From NCBI GenBank assembly GCA_017937405.1, contig JAGBDS010000049.1, positions 1-51,249 on the forward strand: 51,249 bases of DNA, written 5' to 3'. Below the pieces are notes generated by a model that saw nothing but the letters and a program-made list of their open reading frames with translations, had not been told where the DNA came from and searched no databases. Both the position numbers and the translations under genes were made by a program. The DNA is from Oscillibacter sp. (lineage in GTDB: Bacteria > Bacillota > Clostridia > Oscillospirales > Oscillospiraceae). Positions 39,621-47,573 of the stretch are shown here, piece after piece (within the stretch, counting starts at the first letter, position 1; each line of letters starts with the position of its first letter).

Positions 39621-39797
39621 GGCCGCATCCCCGCGCCGCAAAGCGGCGCACTCCCCCGTCCCGTGGGCGGACCCTTTCCGCCCTCTCCGAAAGAGAAAAA
39701 AGGGCCTCGTCCTCGTGCCGCCCAGCGGCACATCGTCCCGCGCCCCATGGGCGCGTCGGCCCCCGTTTTCCCAATCATCCCATTCAGGAGGTCTCCC

Positions 39798-40982
39798 ATG
39801 AATAATTTCACATTCTATTCCCCCACCCTGTTCGCCTTCGGCGACGGCGAGGAGCAAAACACCGGCGCCCTGGTCCGCCGCTTCGGCGGCGCCAAGGTCC
39901 TTTTGGTCTACGGCGGCGGCTCCGTAAAGCGCAACGGCGCCTACGACGCCGTCACCGCCTCTTTGAAAGAGGCGGGTCTCCCCTTTGTGGAGCTCTGCGG
40001 CATCCAGGCCAATCCCCGCAGCGGCAAGGTCTACGAGGGCATCGAGCTGGCCCGCCAGAACAACTGCGACTTCATTCTGGCCCTGGGCGGCGGCAGCGTT
40101 ATCGACACCGCCAAGGCCATCGGCTTCAGCGTGGGCTACGACGGCGATTTCTGGGACTTTTTCACCGGAAAGGCCAAAATCGAGCGCACGCTCCCCGTGG
40201 GCGTGGTGCTGACCATCGCCGCAGCGGGCAGCGAGGGCAGCGACAGCTGCGTCATTACCCAGGAGCGGGGCAACCTGAAATGGGGCTGCCCCAAGACGGA
40301 TGTCATCCGGCCCAAATTCGCGGTGCTGGACCCCCGGCTCACCTGCTCCCTCCCCGCCTACCAGACCGCCAGCGGCGCCGTGGATATGCTGGCCCACATC
40401 TGCGAGCGGTACTTCTCCAACACCCCCGACGTGGCCCTGACGGACCGGCTGTGCGAGGCTCTGCTGAAAACCATCGTGGAGGCCGCGCCCAAGGCCATCG
40501 CCGCCCCCGGTGACTACGCCCCCCGGGCCGACCTGATGTGGGCGGGAATGCTGGCCCACAACAACTCCTGCGGCGTGGGCCGGGAGCAGGACTGGGCCAG
40601 CCACCAGATCGAGCACGAGCTCTCCGCCTTCTACGACTGCGCCCACGGTGCTGGCCTGGCGGTGGTGATGCCCGCCTGGATGGAGTATGTCATGGAACAC
40701 GATGTCATGCGCTTTGCCCGGTTTGCCGTCAACGTGTTCGGCTGCGAGATGGACTTTGCCCACCCCGAAAATACCGCCAGGGAGGGCATTGCCCGCCTGC
40801 GGGGCTTCTTCCGTGCCCTTGGAATGCCCACCACGTTTGCGGAGATCGGCGGCCGGGAGGAGGACATCCCCGCCATGGTATCCCACCGGGCGGAAAAGCC
40901 GGGTGGCTTCCCCTTCGGCGGCTTCGTGAAGATCGGACCTGACGAGATGGGGGCCATCCTCCGTCTGACCGCCCAGGGATGA
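39798..40982 (+). CDS. Iron-containing alcohol dehydrogenase (butanol dehydrogenase-like)
   Basis: 394 residues, group III Fe-ADH. Nucleotide loop G-G-G-S-V-I-D-T-A-K-A-I near 95; metal ligands in the D-M-L-A-H-I-C-E and S-H-Q-I-E-H-E-L-S-A-F-Y-D-C-A-H-G elements. F-T-F-Y-S-P-T at the start is typical of the YqhD/BdhA subgroup, which reduces aldehydes with NADPH. AGGAGG is 7 bases ahead of ATG 39798; the frame is open further upstream but without a site. Confidence 0.92.
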   Translation: MNNFTFYSPTLFAFGDGEEQNTGALVRRFGGAKVLLVYGGGSVKRNGAYDAVTASLKEAGLPFVELCGIQANPRSGKVYEGIELARQNNCDFILALGGGSVIDTAKAIGFSVGYDGDFWDFFTGKAKIERTLPVGVVLTIAAAGSEGSDSCVITQERGNLKWGCPKTDVIRPKFAVLDPRLTCSLPAYQTASGAVDMLAHICERYFSNTPDVALTDRLCEALLKTIVEAAPKAIAAPGDYAPRADLMWAGMLAHNNSCGVGREQDWASHQIEHELSAFYDCAHGAGLAVVMPAWMEYVMEHDVMRFARFAVNVFGCEMDFAHPENTAREGIARLRGFFRALGMPTTFAEIGGREEDIPAMVSHRAEKPGGFPFGGFVKIGPDEMGAILRLTAQG

Positions 40983-41013
40983 TACCAGCCATTCTGGCAG
41001 AGAGAAGGCGCGA

Positions 41014-41763
41014 ATGATGGAACGCAAAATCCTGAACGGCAATCAGCTGAAGGTCATCGCCATGGCCGCCATGACCGTCGACCATGTGACCTGCGTCCTG
41101 TTCCCCGGCTATCCGAAGGACTGGTGGATACTGCTGCTGCACATCATCGGCAGGATGGCGGCGCCCATCTTCTGGTTCTTCGTGGCGGAAGGGTATCACC
41201 ACACCCATGACCGGAAAAAGTATGCCGGCAGGCTCCTGCTGTTTGCCATCATCAGCCATTTCGCCTATAACTTCGCCTTTGGTATCCCCTTTATCCCCTT
41301 CCAGACCACCGTGTTCAACCAGACCAGCGTGCTCTGGCCCCTGTTCTGGGGCGTGGTGGCGCTGTCCATTGCCGACAGCGAACAGCTGAAGCCGTGGCAG
41401 AAATTTCTTGCGGTGGTCGCCATTACCGTGGTGACCTTCTGCGCGGACTGGAGCTGCATCGCCGTGCTGGCGATTCTGGAGATCGGCCAGCACCGGGGGA
41501 ACTTCAAACGGCAGATGACGGGCATGATGTGCTGGGTAGCGCTGTATGCCGCCGTGTACGTCCTCTTCATCGACCCGGTCTACGGCGTCCTCCAGCTCTT
41601 CACCGCCCTCACCATCCCCCTGCTGAAGCGGTACAACGGCCAGCGGGGAAGCTGGAAGGGTATGAAGTGGCTGTTTTATGTCTACTATCCCCTTCACCTG
41701 TTCCTCTGCGGCCTCATCCGCGTCGCTCTCCACGGCAACATCGGCGTGATGATCGGCGGCTGA
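41014..41763 (+). CDS. TraX-family membrane protein
   Basis: 249 residues, about seven or eight membrane helices. Opens L-N-G-N-Q-L-K-V-I-A-M-A-A-M-T-V-D-H, then I-G-R-M-A-A-P-I-F-W-F-F-V-A-E-G-Y, both typical of PF05857 (TraX). In the F plasmid TraX acetylates pilin; chromosomal clostridial members are uncharacterised acyltransferase-like proteins. GAGAAGG precedes the ATG, 31 bases after the dehydrogenase stop. Confidence 0.9.
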   Translation: MMERKILNGNQLKVIAMAAMTVDHVTCVLFPGYPKDWWILLLHIIGRMAAPIFWFFVAEGYHHTHDRKKYAGRLLLFAIISHFAYNFAFGIPFIPFQTTVFNQTSVLWPLFWGVVALSIADSEQLKPWQKFLAVVAITVVTFCADWSCIAVLAILEIGQHRGNFKRQMTGMMCWVALYAAVYVLFIDPVYGVLQLFTALTIPLLKRYNGQRGSWKGMKWLFYVYYPLHLFLCGLIRVALHGNIGVMIGG

Positions 41764-41767
41764 AAGC

Positions 41768-41793
41768 AAAAAAGCGGCCCCTTTCGGGACCGC
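41768..41793 (-). terminator. Terminator of the microprotein unit
   Basis: On the minus strand GCGGTCCC-GAAA-GGGGCCGC then TTTTTT. The central pair is G-U on this strand but a C-A mismatch on the plus strand, so it works better for the minus transcript. Confidence 0.7.
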
Positions 41794-41811
41794 CTTGGAA
41801 TCACGCCAGCA

Positions 41812-41871
41812 TTATCGATTGAAATACATGGCGCCGCCCAGAACGACGATGGAAAGCATAGCGTAGAACAT
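41812..41871 (-). CDS. 19-residue hydrophobic microprotein candidate
   Basis: MFYAMLSIVVLGGAMYFNR: one short membrane helix with a terminal Arg. AAGGAGG lies 7 bases before the ATG and an oriented terminator follows 19 bases after the stop. A possible promoter (TTGAAG-16-TATAGC, about 41902-41929, minus) lies upstream. Such peptides are missed by length cut-offs. Function unknown; regulatory or membrane-toxin roles are only guesses. Confidence 0.5.
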   Translation of the reverse strand: MFYAMLSIVVLGGAMYFNR

Positions 41872-42127
41872 TTGGGGCACCTCCTTCTTTCTTGATGTTG
41901 GCTATATGATACCACGTCTTTTCTTCAAAGACATTGAATATCTTGTCGGGTTTTCGACAATTTTATCGTTGTCAGTTTCACAAAAATAGCGTCTCTTTTT
42001 TGTAGAAACTGCTTGATTTGCAAGGGTTTCACCGGCTGCCAACCCGACCCGCGCGGCAGTTGTGACCCGCCGGAAAGTTTTATAATATCTTGCTGTCCCC
42101 ACCCGGACGGCCCATGGAGGACCACTT

Positions 42128-43009
42128 ATGCAGGACCCGCAGCTCCAGTATCTTGTCAAACGAAATTACCAGCCCGCCTTCACGTCGGAGACCATGCCCC
42201 GGCTGCTGTACGTCAGCCGCAGGCCCCCCACCCAGGAGGCCCATCCCCGGCTGCTTCACGCCCACCCGGACTTTGTGGAGGTGCTGCTCATCGACGAGGG
42301 CAGCGCCCGCTTCCTCATCGGTGACAATACCTATGAGGTCCAGTCCGGAGACCTGCTGGTGTTCAACAGCGGCGTGGTCCACGACGAATTGGGCAACAGT
42401 CCCTTCGGCAGCTGGTGCATCGCCGTGGGCGGCCTGCGGTTGCCGGGATTACGTGAAAACGCCCTCATCCCAGAGGACGCGTCTCCAGTCTATCCCACAG
42501 GGGCGGAGCGGACGGACCTCCGGGCGCTGTACGACGTCATGTTCCGTTACCTCTCCAATGACCGGCCGGACTGTGAGGTGTTCTGCCACCGCCTGATGCT
42601 GGCCCTGCTGGACCGGGCGCTGACCATCACTGGCTCCACGTCCCTGCGGGTGCCCGCCAACCCGGAGCCGTCCTCTCTGGCCCACCAGGTCCAGGAGTAC
42701 ATCGACCAGCATTTCCGGGAGCCCCTGACGCTCCAGGAACTGGGAGAAGCCCTCCACGCCAGTCCCTACTACCTCTCCCACGTGTTCAAGGAGGCCAGCG
42801 GCTACTCCCCCATGCAGTACCTGACCCGCCGCCGCATCGGTGAGGCCCAGAACCTGCTGGTGGAAACAGACCTGCCCATCGCCCGCATCGCCGAGGAGGT
42901 GGGCTACGACACCCAGAACTATTTCAATCTCCAGTTCTCCAAGCATGTGGGGATGCCGCCGCGAAAGTTCCGGCAGTCTCTTCACGGCACGCCGGAGCGG
43001 GAGGAATAA
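42128..43009 (+). CDS. AraC-family regulator with cupin sensor domain
   Basis: 293 residues. N-terminal cupin-like domain (about 40-120: H-P-D-F-V-E-V-L-L-I-D-E-G-S-A-R-F, G-D-L-L-V-F-N-S-G-V-V-H-D) and C-terminal double HTH (about 185-290: H-F-R-E-P-L-T-L-Q-E-L, S-P-Y-Y-L-S-H-V-F-K, I-A-R-I-A-E-E-V-G-Y). GGAGG precedes the ATG. Monocistronic with strong terminator; target unknown. Confidence 0.9.
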   Translation: MQDPQLQYLVKRNYQPAFTSETMPRLLYVSRRPPTQEAHPRLLHAHPDFVEVLLIDEGSARFLIGDNTYEVQSGDLLVFNSGVVHDELGNSPFGSWCIAVGGLRLPGLRENALIPEDASPVYPTGAERTDLRALYDVMFRYLSNDRPDCEVFCHRLMLALLDRALTITGSTSLRVPANPEPSSLAHQVQEYIDQHFREPLTLQELGEALHASPYYLSHVFKEASGYSPMQYLTRRRIGEAQNLLVETDLPIARIAEEVGYDTQNYFNLQFSKHVGMPPRKFRQSLHGTPEREE

Positions 43010-43013
43010 AATC

Positions 43014-43047
43014 AACGGGACGCCGCGCAAAGCGGCGTCCCGTTTCC
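43014..43047 (+). terminator. Terminator after the AraC-family gene
   Basis: 13-bp perfect stem (43014-43026/43032-43044), loop GCAAA, short T tract. Confidence 0.88.
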
Positions 43048-43099
43048 TATACCCCCCAGGGGTATATGGATGTCTGTTTCAGATACCCCCTGGGGGTAT
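43048..43099. promoter_or_regulatory. Pair of ATACCCC palindromes
   Basis: TATACCCC-CCA-GGGGTATA (43048-43066) and ATACCCCC-T-GGGGGTAT (43083-43099), centres 34 bases apart. Too little loop for good hairpins; the shape resembles CsoR/CstR-family operators. They sit between convergent genes, which is odd for an operator. Confidence 0.5.
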
Positions 43100-44470
43100 T
43101 TATTCCCGGATGCCCATGGTCTCCCACTTGTGGCCGTGGAACCGGGGGAGGAAGAAGGCCACCCGCAATGTCCAGTCGGCGAACATGGCCATCCAAATGC
43201 CCAACACGCCGAAGCCCCAGTACCGGCCCAGCAGGACGCCCAGACCCACCCGCAGCGTCCACATGGACACTGTGGAGACCACCATGGTAAACCGGGTGTC
43301 GCCCGCGGCCCGGAGGGCCTGGGGCAGGGTGAAGGAGGCGGGCCACAGAACGCAGCCCACGATGCCGTGCATCCAGATGATCTGCCTGGCATACTCCGCC
43401 GCCTGGTCAGAGACATTGTACAGCCGCATGATAAGGGGCAGCAGCGCCAGCACCAGGGCAATGGTGCCCCACATATAGAAATACGTGGACTTCAGCAGTC
43501 TTTTCGCGTAATACCGGGCTTTTTCGTAGTTGCCCGCGCCGACGCAGCGGGACACCACCGTCACCATGGCCAGGCCCAGGGCATTGCCTGGAACGCACTG
43601 GAAGGTGCAGACCGTATTGCTGATGGCGTTGGCCGCCACAGAGGCGGTGCCCAGCACGGACACCGTGGACAGCAGCAAGATCTTGCCCAGCTGGAACATA
43701 CTGCTCTCCATGCCGTTGGGCACGCCGAAACGCAGAATATGCTTGACCACATAGCGGTCGTGGCGGAAGCTGAACTTCTCAATGCGCAGGGGCAGGCCGG
43801 GACGTTTCAGCAGGACGATCATCGCCACTGCCGCCACCAGCCGGGAAACCAGGGTGGGGATGGCAACGCCCTCCACGCCCATATGGAAGCCGAAGATCAA
43901 AACGGCGTTGCCTATCACATTCACGAGATTCATCAGCAGGGAGACCCACATGGAAATTTTGGAATTGCCCATGACCCGGAACAACGCCGCTCCTGCACTG
44001 TACAGCGCCAGGAAGGGGATGGACGATTCCACAATGATGTAATAGGTATTGGCGTAGGCCGCCACGTCCGGCTCCACCTGACCGAACACCACGCCCAGCA
44101 CGAACCCCTTGCCCAGGTAGAACAGGACCATGATAAGGAGGGACGCCTCCCCCATGAACAGCAGGAGCTGCTGGCCGGAGTGGCCTGCCTTCTGGGGCTC
44201 CCGGCGGCCCAGATACTGGCCCGCGATGACGGCGCCGCCGGTAGCCAGCGCCGCAAAGGCGTTGACCAGCAGGACGTTCACGGTATCCACCAGGCTGACG
44301 GCGGAGATGGCCGCCTCGCCTACCTGAGAGACCATGACGGAGTCGAACAGGCCCACGGTGATGGCCAACAGCTGCTCAATGACCAGAGGCACGATGAGCC
44401 GCCGGAGGTCCTCTTTGGTAAATTCAATGTTGATCCTTCGTACCTGGGGAAGGGTTTCCTTGGTTTCCAT
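43100..44470 (-). CDS. MATE-family efflux transporter
   Basis: 456 residues, about twelve membrane helices in two halves (I-V-P-L-V-I-E-Q-L-L-A-I-T-V-G-L-F-D-S-V-M-V-S at the start of half 1; F-G-V-P-N-G-M-E-S-S-M-F-Q-L at half 2). Na+- or H+-driven export of drugs or metabolites is typical. AAGGAAG precedes the ATG. The AraC gene ends 34 bases upstream on the same strand, so the regulator probably controls this transporter. Confidence 0.92.
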   Translation of the reverse strand: METKETLPQVRRINIEFTKEDLRRLIVPLVIEQLLAITVGLFDSVMVSQVGEAAISAVSLVDTVNVLLVNAFAALATGGAVIAGQYLGRREPQKAGHSGQQLLLFMGEASLLIMVLFYLGKGFVLGVVFGQVEPDVAAYANTYYIIVESSIPFLALYSAGAALFRVMGNSKISMWVSLLMNLVNVIGNAVLIFGFHMGVEGVAIPTLVSRLVAAVAMIVLLKRPGLPLRIEKFSFRHDRYVVKHILRFGVPNGMESSMFQLGKILLLSTVSVLGTASVAANAISNTVCTFQCVPGNALGLAMVTVVSRCVGAGNYEKARYYAKRLLKSTYFYMWGTIALVLALLPLIMRLYNVSDQAAEYARQIIWMHGIVGCVLWPASFTLPQALRAAGDTRFTMVVSTVSMWTLRVGLGVLLGRYWGFGVLGIWMAMFADWTLRVAFFLPRFHGHKWETMGIRE

Positions 44471-44504
44471 GGGATGATACTTCCTTCTTTACATCTAATT
44501 TCGT

Positions 44505-45353
44505 TCAGCGGAATTCCCGGGGGCTCATGTGGAACGTGTTCTGGAAAGCCCGTAGGAACGTGGAATACTCGGCAAAGCCCGCCTGCTCCGCCGCCTTCAT
44601 CACGGGGACCCCCTGCCGGATCAGCTCTCCCGCCAGCAGCAGCCGCTTCTGGCTGATATACTGGTGGACGGTGTAGCCAGTGACAGCCTTGAAACGGTGC
44701 ATCAGATAGTAGCGGCTCAGGTAAAACCGCTTCGCAAGGCTCTCCACCGACAGGTCTTCATCCAGATGGTGGACGATATACTGTAAAATCTCCTCCATCT
44801 TCGGGTCCACCCGGTAGCTGTCGGGCGCTTCTGCGGCGGTGCGGCTTGCCAGGATGTCCCGGTTCACGTCGATGAGAAGCTGCTGGCACAGGGTATCCGC
44901 CAGCCGCGCGGCGCCGAACTCCTTGGAGTGGAGGGCCTCCTCCAGCCCCTGGATGGTCTGCATATACCGCAGGCGCCGGGCGCCGTCCGTCCGAAGGAGG
45001 TGGAAGCACCGCTCCCGGGCGGTGTCAAAGCAGGTATCCAGCGGCTCGCCGGGGTCGCTGCGCTCAGACAGCCATGTCCGGTCCAGCCACAGCACCACCC
45101 GCTCATAGGGCTCGCCGGGGTCGATGATGGGCTTGTGGATGAGGCTGTGCTGCACCAGCAGCACGTCCCAGGGTCGCAGAAAGTACGTGACGCCCTCCAC
45201 CACATAGGTGACCTTGCCGCCCAGCACCAAAATGATCTTGTCAAACTCATGGTAGTGGTAATCCAGCTTCTGGGCCCGGGTATCCTTCAAATGAAACAGG
45301 CGGAAGCCCTCGTTCAGATAGCCCCGCTTGCCCACCTCGCTGACGTCCAGCAT
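44505..45353 (-). CDS. AraC-family regulator, likely of the MATE gene
   Basis: 282 residues. Cupin-like N-terminal half (L-D-Y-H-Y-H-E-F-D-K-I-I-L-V-L-G-G, L-R-P-W-D-V-L-L-V) and two C-terminal HTH motifs (S-V-E-S-L-A-K-R-F-Y-L-S-R-Y-Y-L-M-H-R-F-K, then K-A-A-E-Q-A-G-F). GGAGAGGAGGGA lies upstream of ATG 45353. Divergent from thyA. Confidence 0.9.
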   Translation of the reverse strand: MLDVSEVGKRGYLNEGFRLFHLKDTRAQKLDYHYHEFDKIILVLGGKVTYVVEGVTYFLRPWDVLLVQHSLIHKPIIDPGEPYERVVLWLDRTWLSERSDPGEPLDTCFDTARERCFHLLRTDGARRLRYMQTIQGLEEALHSKEFGAARLADTLCQQLLIDVNRDILASRTAAEAPDSYRVDPKMEEILQYIVHHLDEDLSVESLAKRFYLSRYYLMHRFKAVTGYTVHQYISQKRLLLAGELIRQGVPVMKAAEQAGFAEYSTFLRAFQNTFHMSPREFR

Positions 45354-45479
45354 GGCAGTTTCCCTCCTCTCCTTTTCAGCCGGCTTATCTTATCGCACAT
45401 TTTTCCATATTACAATCAGAATTACACACAAAACAACGAAAAAATTTTGCCGGTCTTTGTGGAATTCGCAGTTCATATC

Positions 45480-45599
45480 TGCTATACTACCCTTGAAAAT
45501 AGGGTGGAGTCAGCTGCCGGGAAGCATCCCCCAGGGAGTGCGGACAAAAAGCTGCAATACACGGAAGGGAGAGCAGGTTACGGTACCCGCCGTTTCCTC
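45480..45599 (+). promoter_or_regulatory. thyA promoter and structured leader
   Basis: Extended -10 TGCTATACT (45480-45488). The leader can form ACCCT/AGGGT and CAGCT/AGCTG stems and contains AGGGAGAG at 45566-45574, but that is about 35 bases from the nearest thyA ATG. It does not match the THF riboswitch consensus I know. Confidence 0.45.
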
Positions 45600-45608
45600 A
45601 TGATGATT

Positions 45609-46439
45609 ATGAGTTACGCTGATCAGGTTTTTATTCAGAACGTAAAGGACATTTTGGAGCATGGTGTCTCTGACGAAGGGATGGCTGTCCGTCCCCACTG
45701 GGAAGACGGCACACCCGCCCACACCATCTCCCTGTTCGGTGTCGTAAACCGCTACGACCTGTCCAAGGAGTTTCCGATCCTCACGCTGCGCCGCACTTAC
45801 TGGAAATCCGCCTGGGATGAGATCTCCTGGATCTGGCAAAAAAAGAGCAACAACATCCACGAATTGAACTCCCATGTGTGGGACCAGTGGGCCGATGCGG
45901 ATGGTTCCATCGGAAAAGCATACGGTTATCAAATGGGCGTGAAGTATCAGTTTCCCGAGGGGATGGCTGACCAGGTGGATCATGTCATCTGGCAATTACA
46001 GAACGACCCCGCCAGCCGGCGCATTATGACCAATATGTATAACTTCCAGGACCTGCACGAGATGGCGCTGGCCCCCTGCGCCTATTCCATGACCTTCAAT
46101 GTGAAGGGCAAGAAGCTGAACGCCATTTTGAATCAGCGTTCTCAGGACATGATCACGGCGAATGCCTGGAATTGCTGCCAGTACGCCATGATCGTCTTAG
46201 CCATGGCCAGTGCGTACGGCTTTGAGCCCGGTGAGCTGGTCCATGTCATCGGCGACTGCCATATTTATGACCGCCACATCGAGTTGGCTAAGAAAATCAT
46301 ATCCAACCAGAGCTACGATGCGCCCAGGATGTGGGTAGACCCCTCCGTGAAGAGCTTTTATGATTTCACCAGAGACAGCTTCCGGCTTGAGGGGTATCAG
46401 TACAGCGAGTTCAACAAGAAAATCCCTGTCGCCATTTGA
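45609..46439 (+). CDS. thyA: Thymidylate synthase
   Basis: 276 residues, clostridial ThyA type. Substrate-binding R in A-V-R-P-H-W-E-D-G-T-P-A-H-T, catalytic Cys in M-A-L-A-P-C-A-Y-S, Q-R-S-Q-D-M, and the C-terminus K-K-I-P-V-A-I. It methylates dUMP to dTMP with methylene-THF, giving DHF for FolA. I start at 45609 (M-S-Y-A-D-Q) by family length; ATGs at 45600 and 45603 are also in frame, and no close ribosome site is evident. Third-position A/T use is visibly higher than in recG or folA, hinting at transfer. Confidence 0.9.
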   Translation: MSYADQVFIQNVKDILEHGVSDEGMAVRPHWEDGTPAHTISLFGVVNRYDLSKEFPILTLRRTYWKSAWDEISWIWQKKSNNIHELNSHVWDQWADADGSIGKAYGYQMGVKYQFPEGMADQVDHVIWQLQNDPASRRIMTNMYNFQDLHEMALAPCAYSMTFNVKGKKLNAILNQRSQDMITANAWNCCQYAMIVLAMASAYGFEPGELVHVIGDCHIYDRHIELAKKIISNQSYDAPRMWVDPSVKSFYDFTRDSFRLEGYQYSEFNKKIPVAI

Positions 46440-46498
46440 GCTTTTTCCAAAGTACCGCTGCTCTGCCCCAAGGGGATCAAAAAGGGCGCCTGTCCCTG

Positions 46499-46638
46499 CC
46501 GCTGTGTTTGCCTCCGGCGGCCCGGAGGCGGTAACACCAGAGAACATCCGGGCCGTCTATGGCATGGAGGCCGCTGTGGAGCAGTTCCACGGTATTCCCA
46601 TGGTCGTTCCATTCCTGCACGGACACAGAGTTCCATGA
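46499..46638 (+). pseudogene. C-terminal remnant of an iron-siderophore/heme-type ABC ATPase
   Basis: In one frame the sequence reads V-F-A-S-G-G-P-E-A-V-T-P-E-N-I-R-A-V-Y-G-M-E-A-A, a close fit to the tail of FecE/BtuD-type ATPases (A-x-G-x-P-x-E-V-x-T-P-E-N-I-R-x-V-Y-G). It ends M-V-V-P-F-L-H-G-H-R-V-P with a stop at 46638. Walker motifs, signature and the rest of the gene are absent. The remnant lies directly after thyA. Confidence 0.6.
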
Positions 46639-46890
46639 TCCGCCCGACTCTCTGATGTGCGCAAAATAAGGGCCGCCGCAGATGGGCAGACGCTAAAAGC
46701 CTTTTGCTGTCAGCGTATTATCTCAAAATACATAAAAAAACCGATTCATTATGGTCAAAACATCTCTGGTGCGTTTCCGGCCTTTGTGATATAGTAATTG
46801 TCAAAAGATGTGGAACGCGGTGCAGCGGGCCGTGTCGGTACTTACATGTGCCTGTCCCGGAAAAGCGGCCGGGGCGAGTCCCCCGCGCCC

Positions 46891-46920
46891 TTTGAGGATA
46901 AAATTCCCATTGCCATCTGA
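46891..46920 (+). pseudogene. Remnant 3' end of a second thyA
   Basis: The codons just before TGA (46918-46920) read FEDKIPIAI, matching the conserved ThyA C-terminus and the intact gene's F-N-K-K-I-P-V-A-I. Nothing upstream in frame is ThyA-like. The ribosome site GAGGTGA of folA overlaps this stop, as expected if thyA originally abutted folA. Confidence 0.6.
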
Positions 46921-46931
46921 GGTGACCGAAT

Positions 46932-47429
46932 ATGAATGCCATCGTAGTCGTTGATGAAAACTGGGCCATCGGCCGGGAGGGCGGGTTGCTGTTCTCCCTT
47001 CCCACGGACATGAAACGTTTCCGCTCCCTGACACTGGATGGGACGGTGATTCTGGGCCGCAAGACCCTGGATTCCTTCCCCGGAGGCAGGCCCCTGCCCC
47101 GGCGGCGGAACATCGTCATTACCCGGAACGTGGATTTCGACCGGGAGGGCAGCGAGATCGTGGCAAGCCCCGAGGCCGCTCTGGAACTGGCTGCCGGGAC
47201 GGAGGACGACAAGCTGTGGGTCATCGGCGGCGGCAGCGTATACACCGCCCTGCTGAGCCGTTGCAAGCGGGCCTACCTCACCAAAGTGGACGCCACCGCC
47301 GAGGGAGCCGACACCTTCTTCCCCAATCTGGACAGGCTGCCGGGGTGGGAAGTGGAGGCCGTCAGCGAGCCGGTGGAGGAAAACGGCGTTACCTACCGTT
47401 TTGTGGATTATATCAATAAAAAGATTTAA
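46932..47429 (+). CDS. folA: Dihydrofolate reductase
   Basis: 165 residues. N-terminal I-V-V-V-D-E-N-W-A-I-G-R-E-G-G-L-L-F-S-L-P, the catalytic D-M-K-R-F element, I-L-G-R-K-T for NADPH, and W-V-I-G-G-G-S-V-Y. It regenerates THF after ThyA. GAGGTGA lies 6 bases before the ATG. Strong terminator downstream. Confidence 0.94.
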   Translation: MNAIVVVDENWAIGREGGLLFSLPTDMKRFRSLTLDGTVILGRKTLDSFPGGRPLPRRRNIVITRNVDFDREGSEIVASPEAALELAAGTEDDKLWVIGGGSVYTALLSRCKRAYLTKVDATAEGADTFFPNLDRLPGWEVEAVSEPVEENGVTYRFVDYINKKI

Positions 47430-47443
47430 GATAATGGTTAAAG

Positions 47444-47476
47444 AAACGCCCGCCGGAATTCCGGCGGGCGTTTTCA
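47444..47476 (+). terminator. Terminator of folA
   Basis: Perfect 30-base inverted repeat (47444-47458/47459-47473) whose centre GGAATTCC forms the loop, then TTTTC. Confidence 0.92.
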
Positions 47477-47573
47477 ATCAGAACGGGGAATTTCCCGTTT
47501 CCTTACAAAGGCTTTTCAAAAGGTTATAAATTGATTATAATAGTTTTATGACTTTTGGGAAAGGGGGACTTCC

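Larger units (their letters stand above)
39029..39797. other. 769-base non-coding block with inverted homologous ends
   Basis: No credible gene: the open frames here are GC-rich, Arg/Pro-rich and lack ribosome sites. The block holds a hairpin-bearing repeat unit in two inverted copies (39061-39125 and 39551-39620), a stem AAACTTGACCC/GGGTCAAGTTT (39131-39141/39148-39158) and a 13-bp stem (39521-39533/39537-39550). Near the end an AGGAGG serves the dehydrogenase at 39798. Confidence 0.65.
46440..46931. other. Rearranged interval between thyA and folA
   Basis: About 490 bases with no intact gene. It contains the tail of an ABC ATPase (about 46499-46638), an AT-rich stretch (46720-46810) that may hold the folA promoter (TATAGT near 46791), and a second thyA 3' end (about 46891-46920). 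Confidence 0.7.

Noticed and set aside
39287-39811. Overlapping open frames of 148-188 codons in the non-coding block
   Set aside because: Arg/Pro/Ser-rich, present on both strands at once, no ribosome sites, and they run through the hairpin repeats.
45489-45599. THF riboswitch before thyA
   Set aside because: GGGAGAG is present, but the conserved GCGUUAAGU-type core and closing CGCUCC segment I know for that class are missing.
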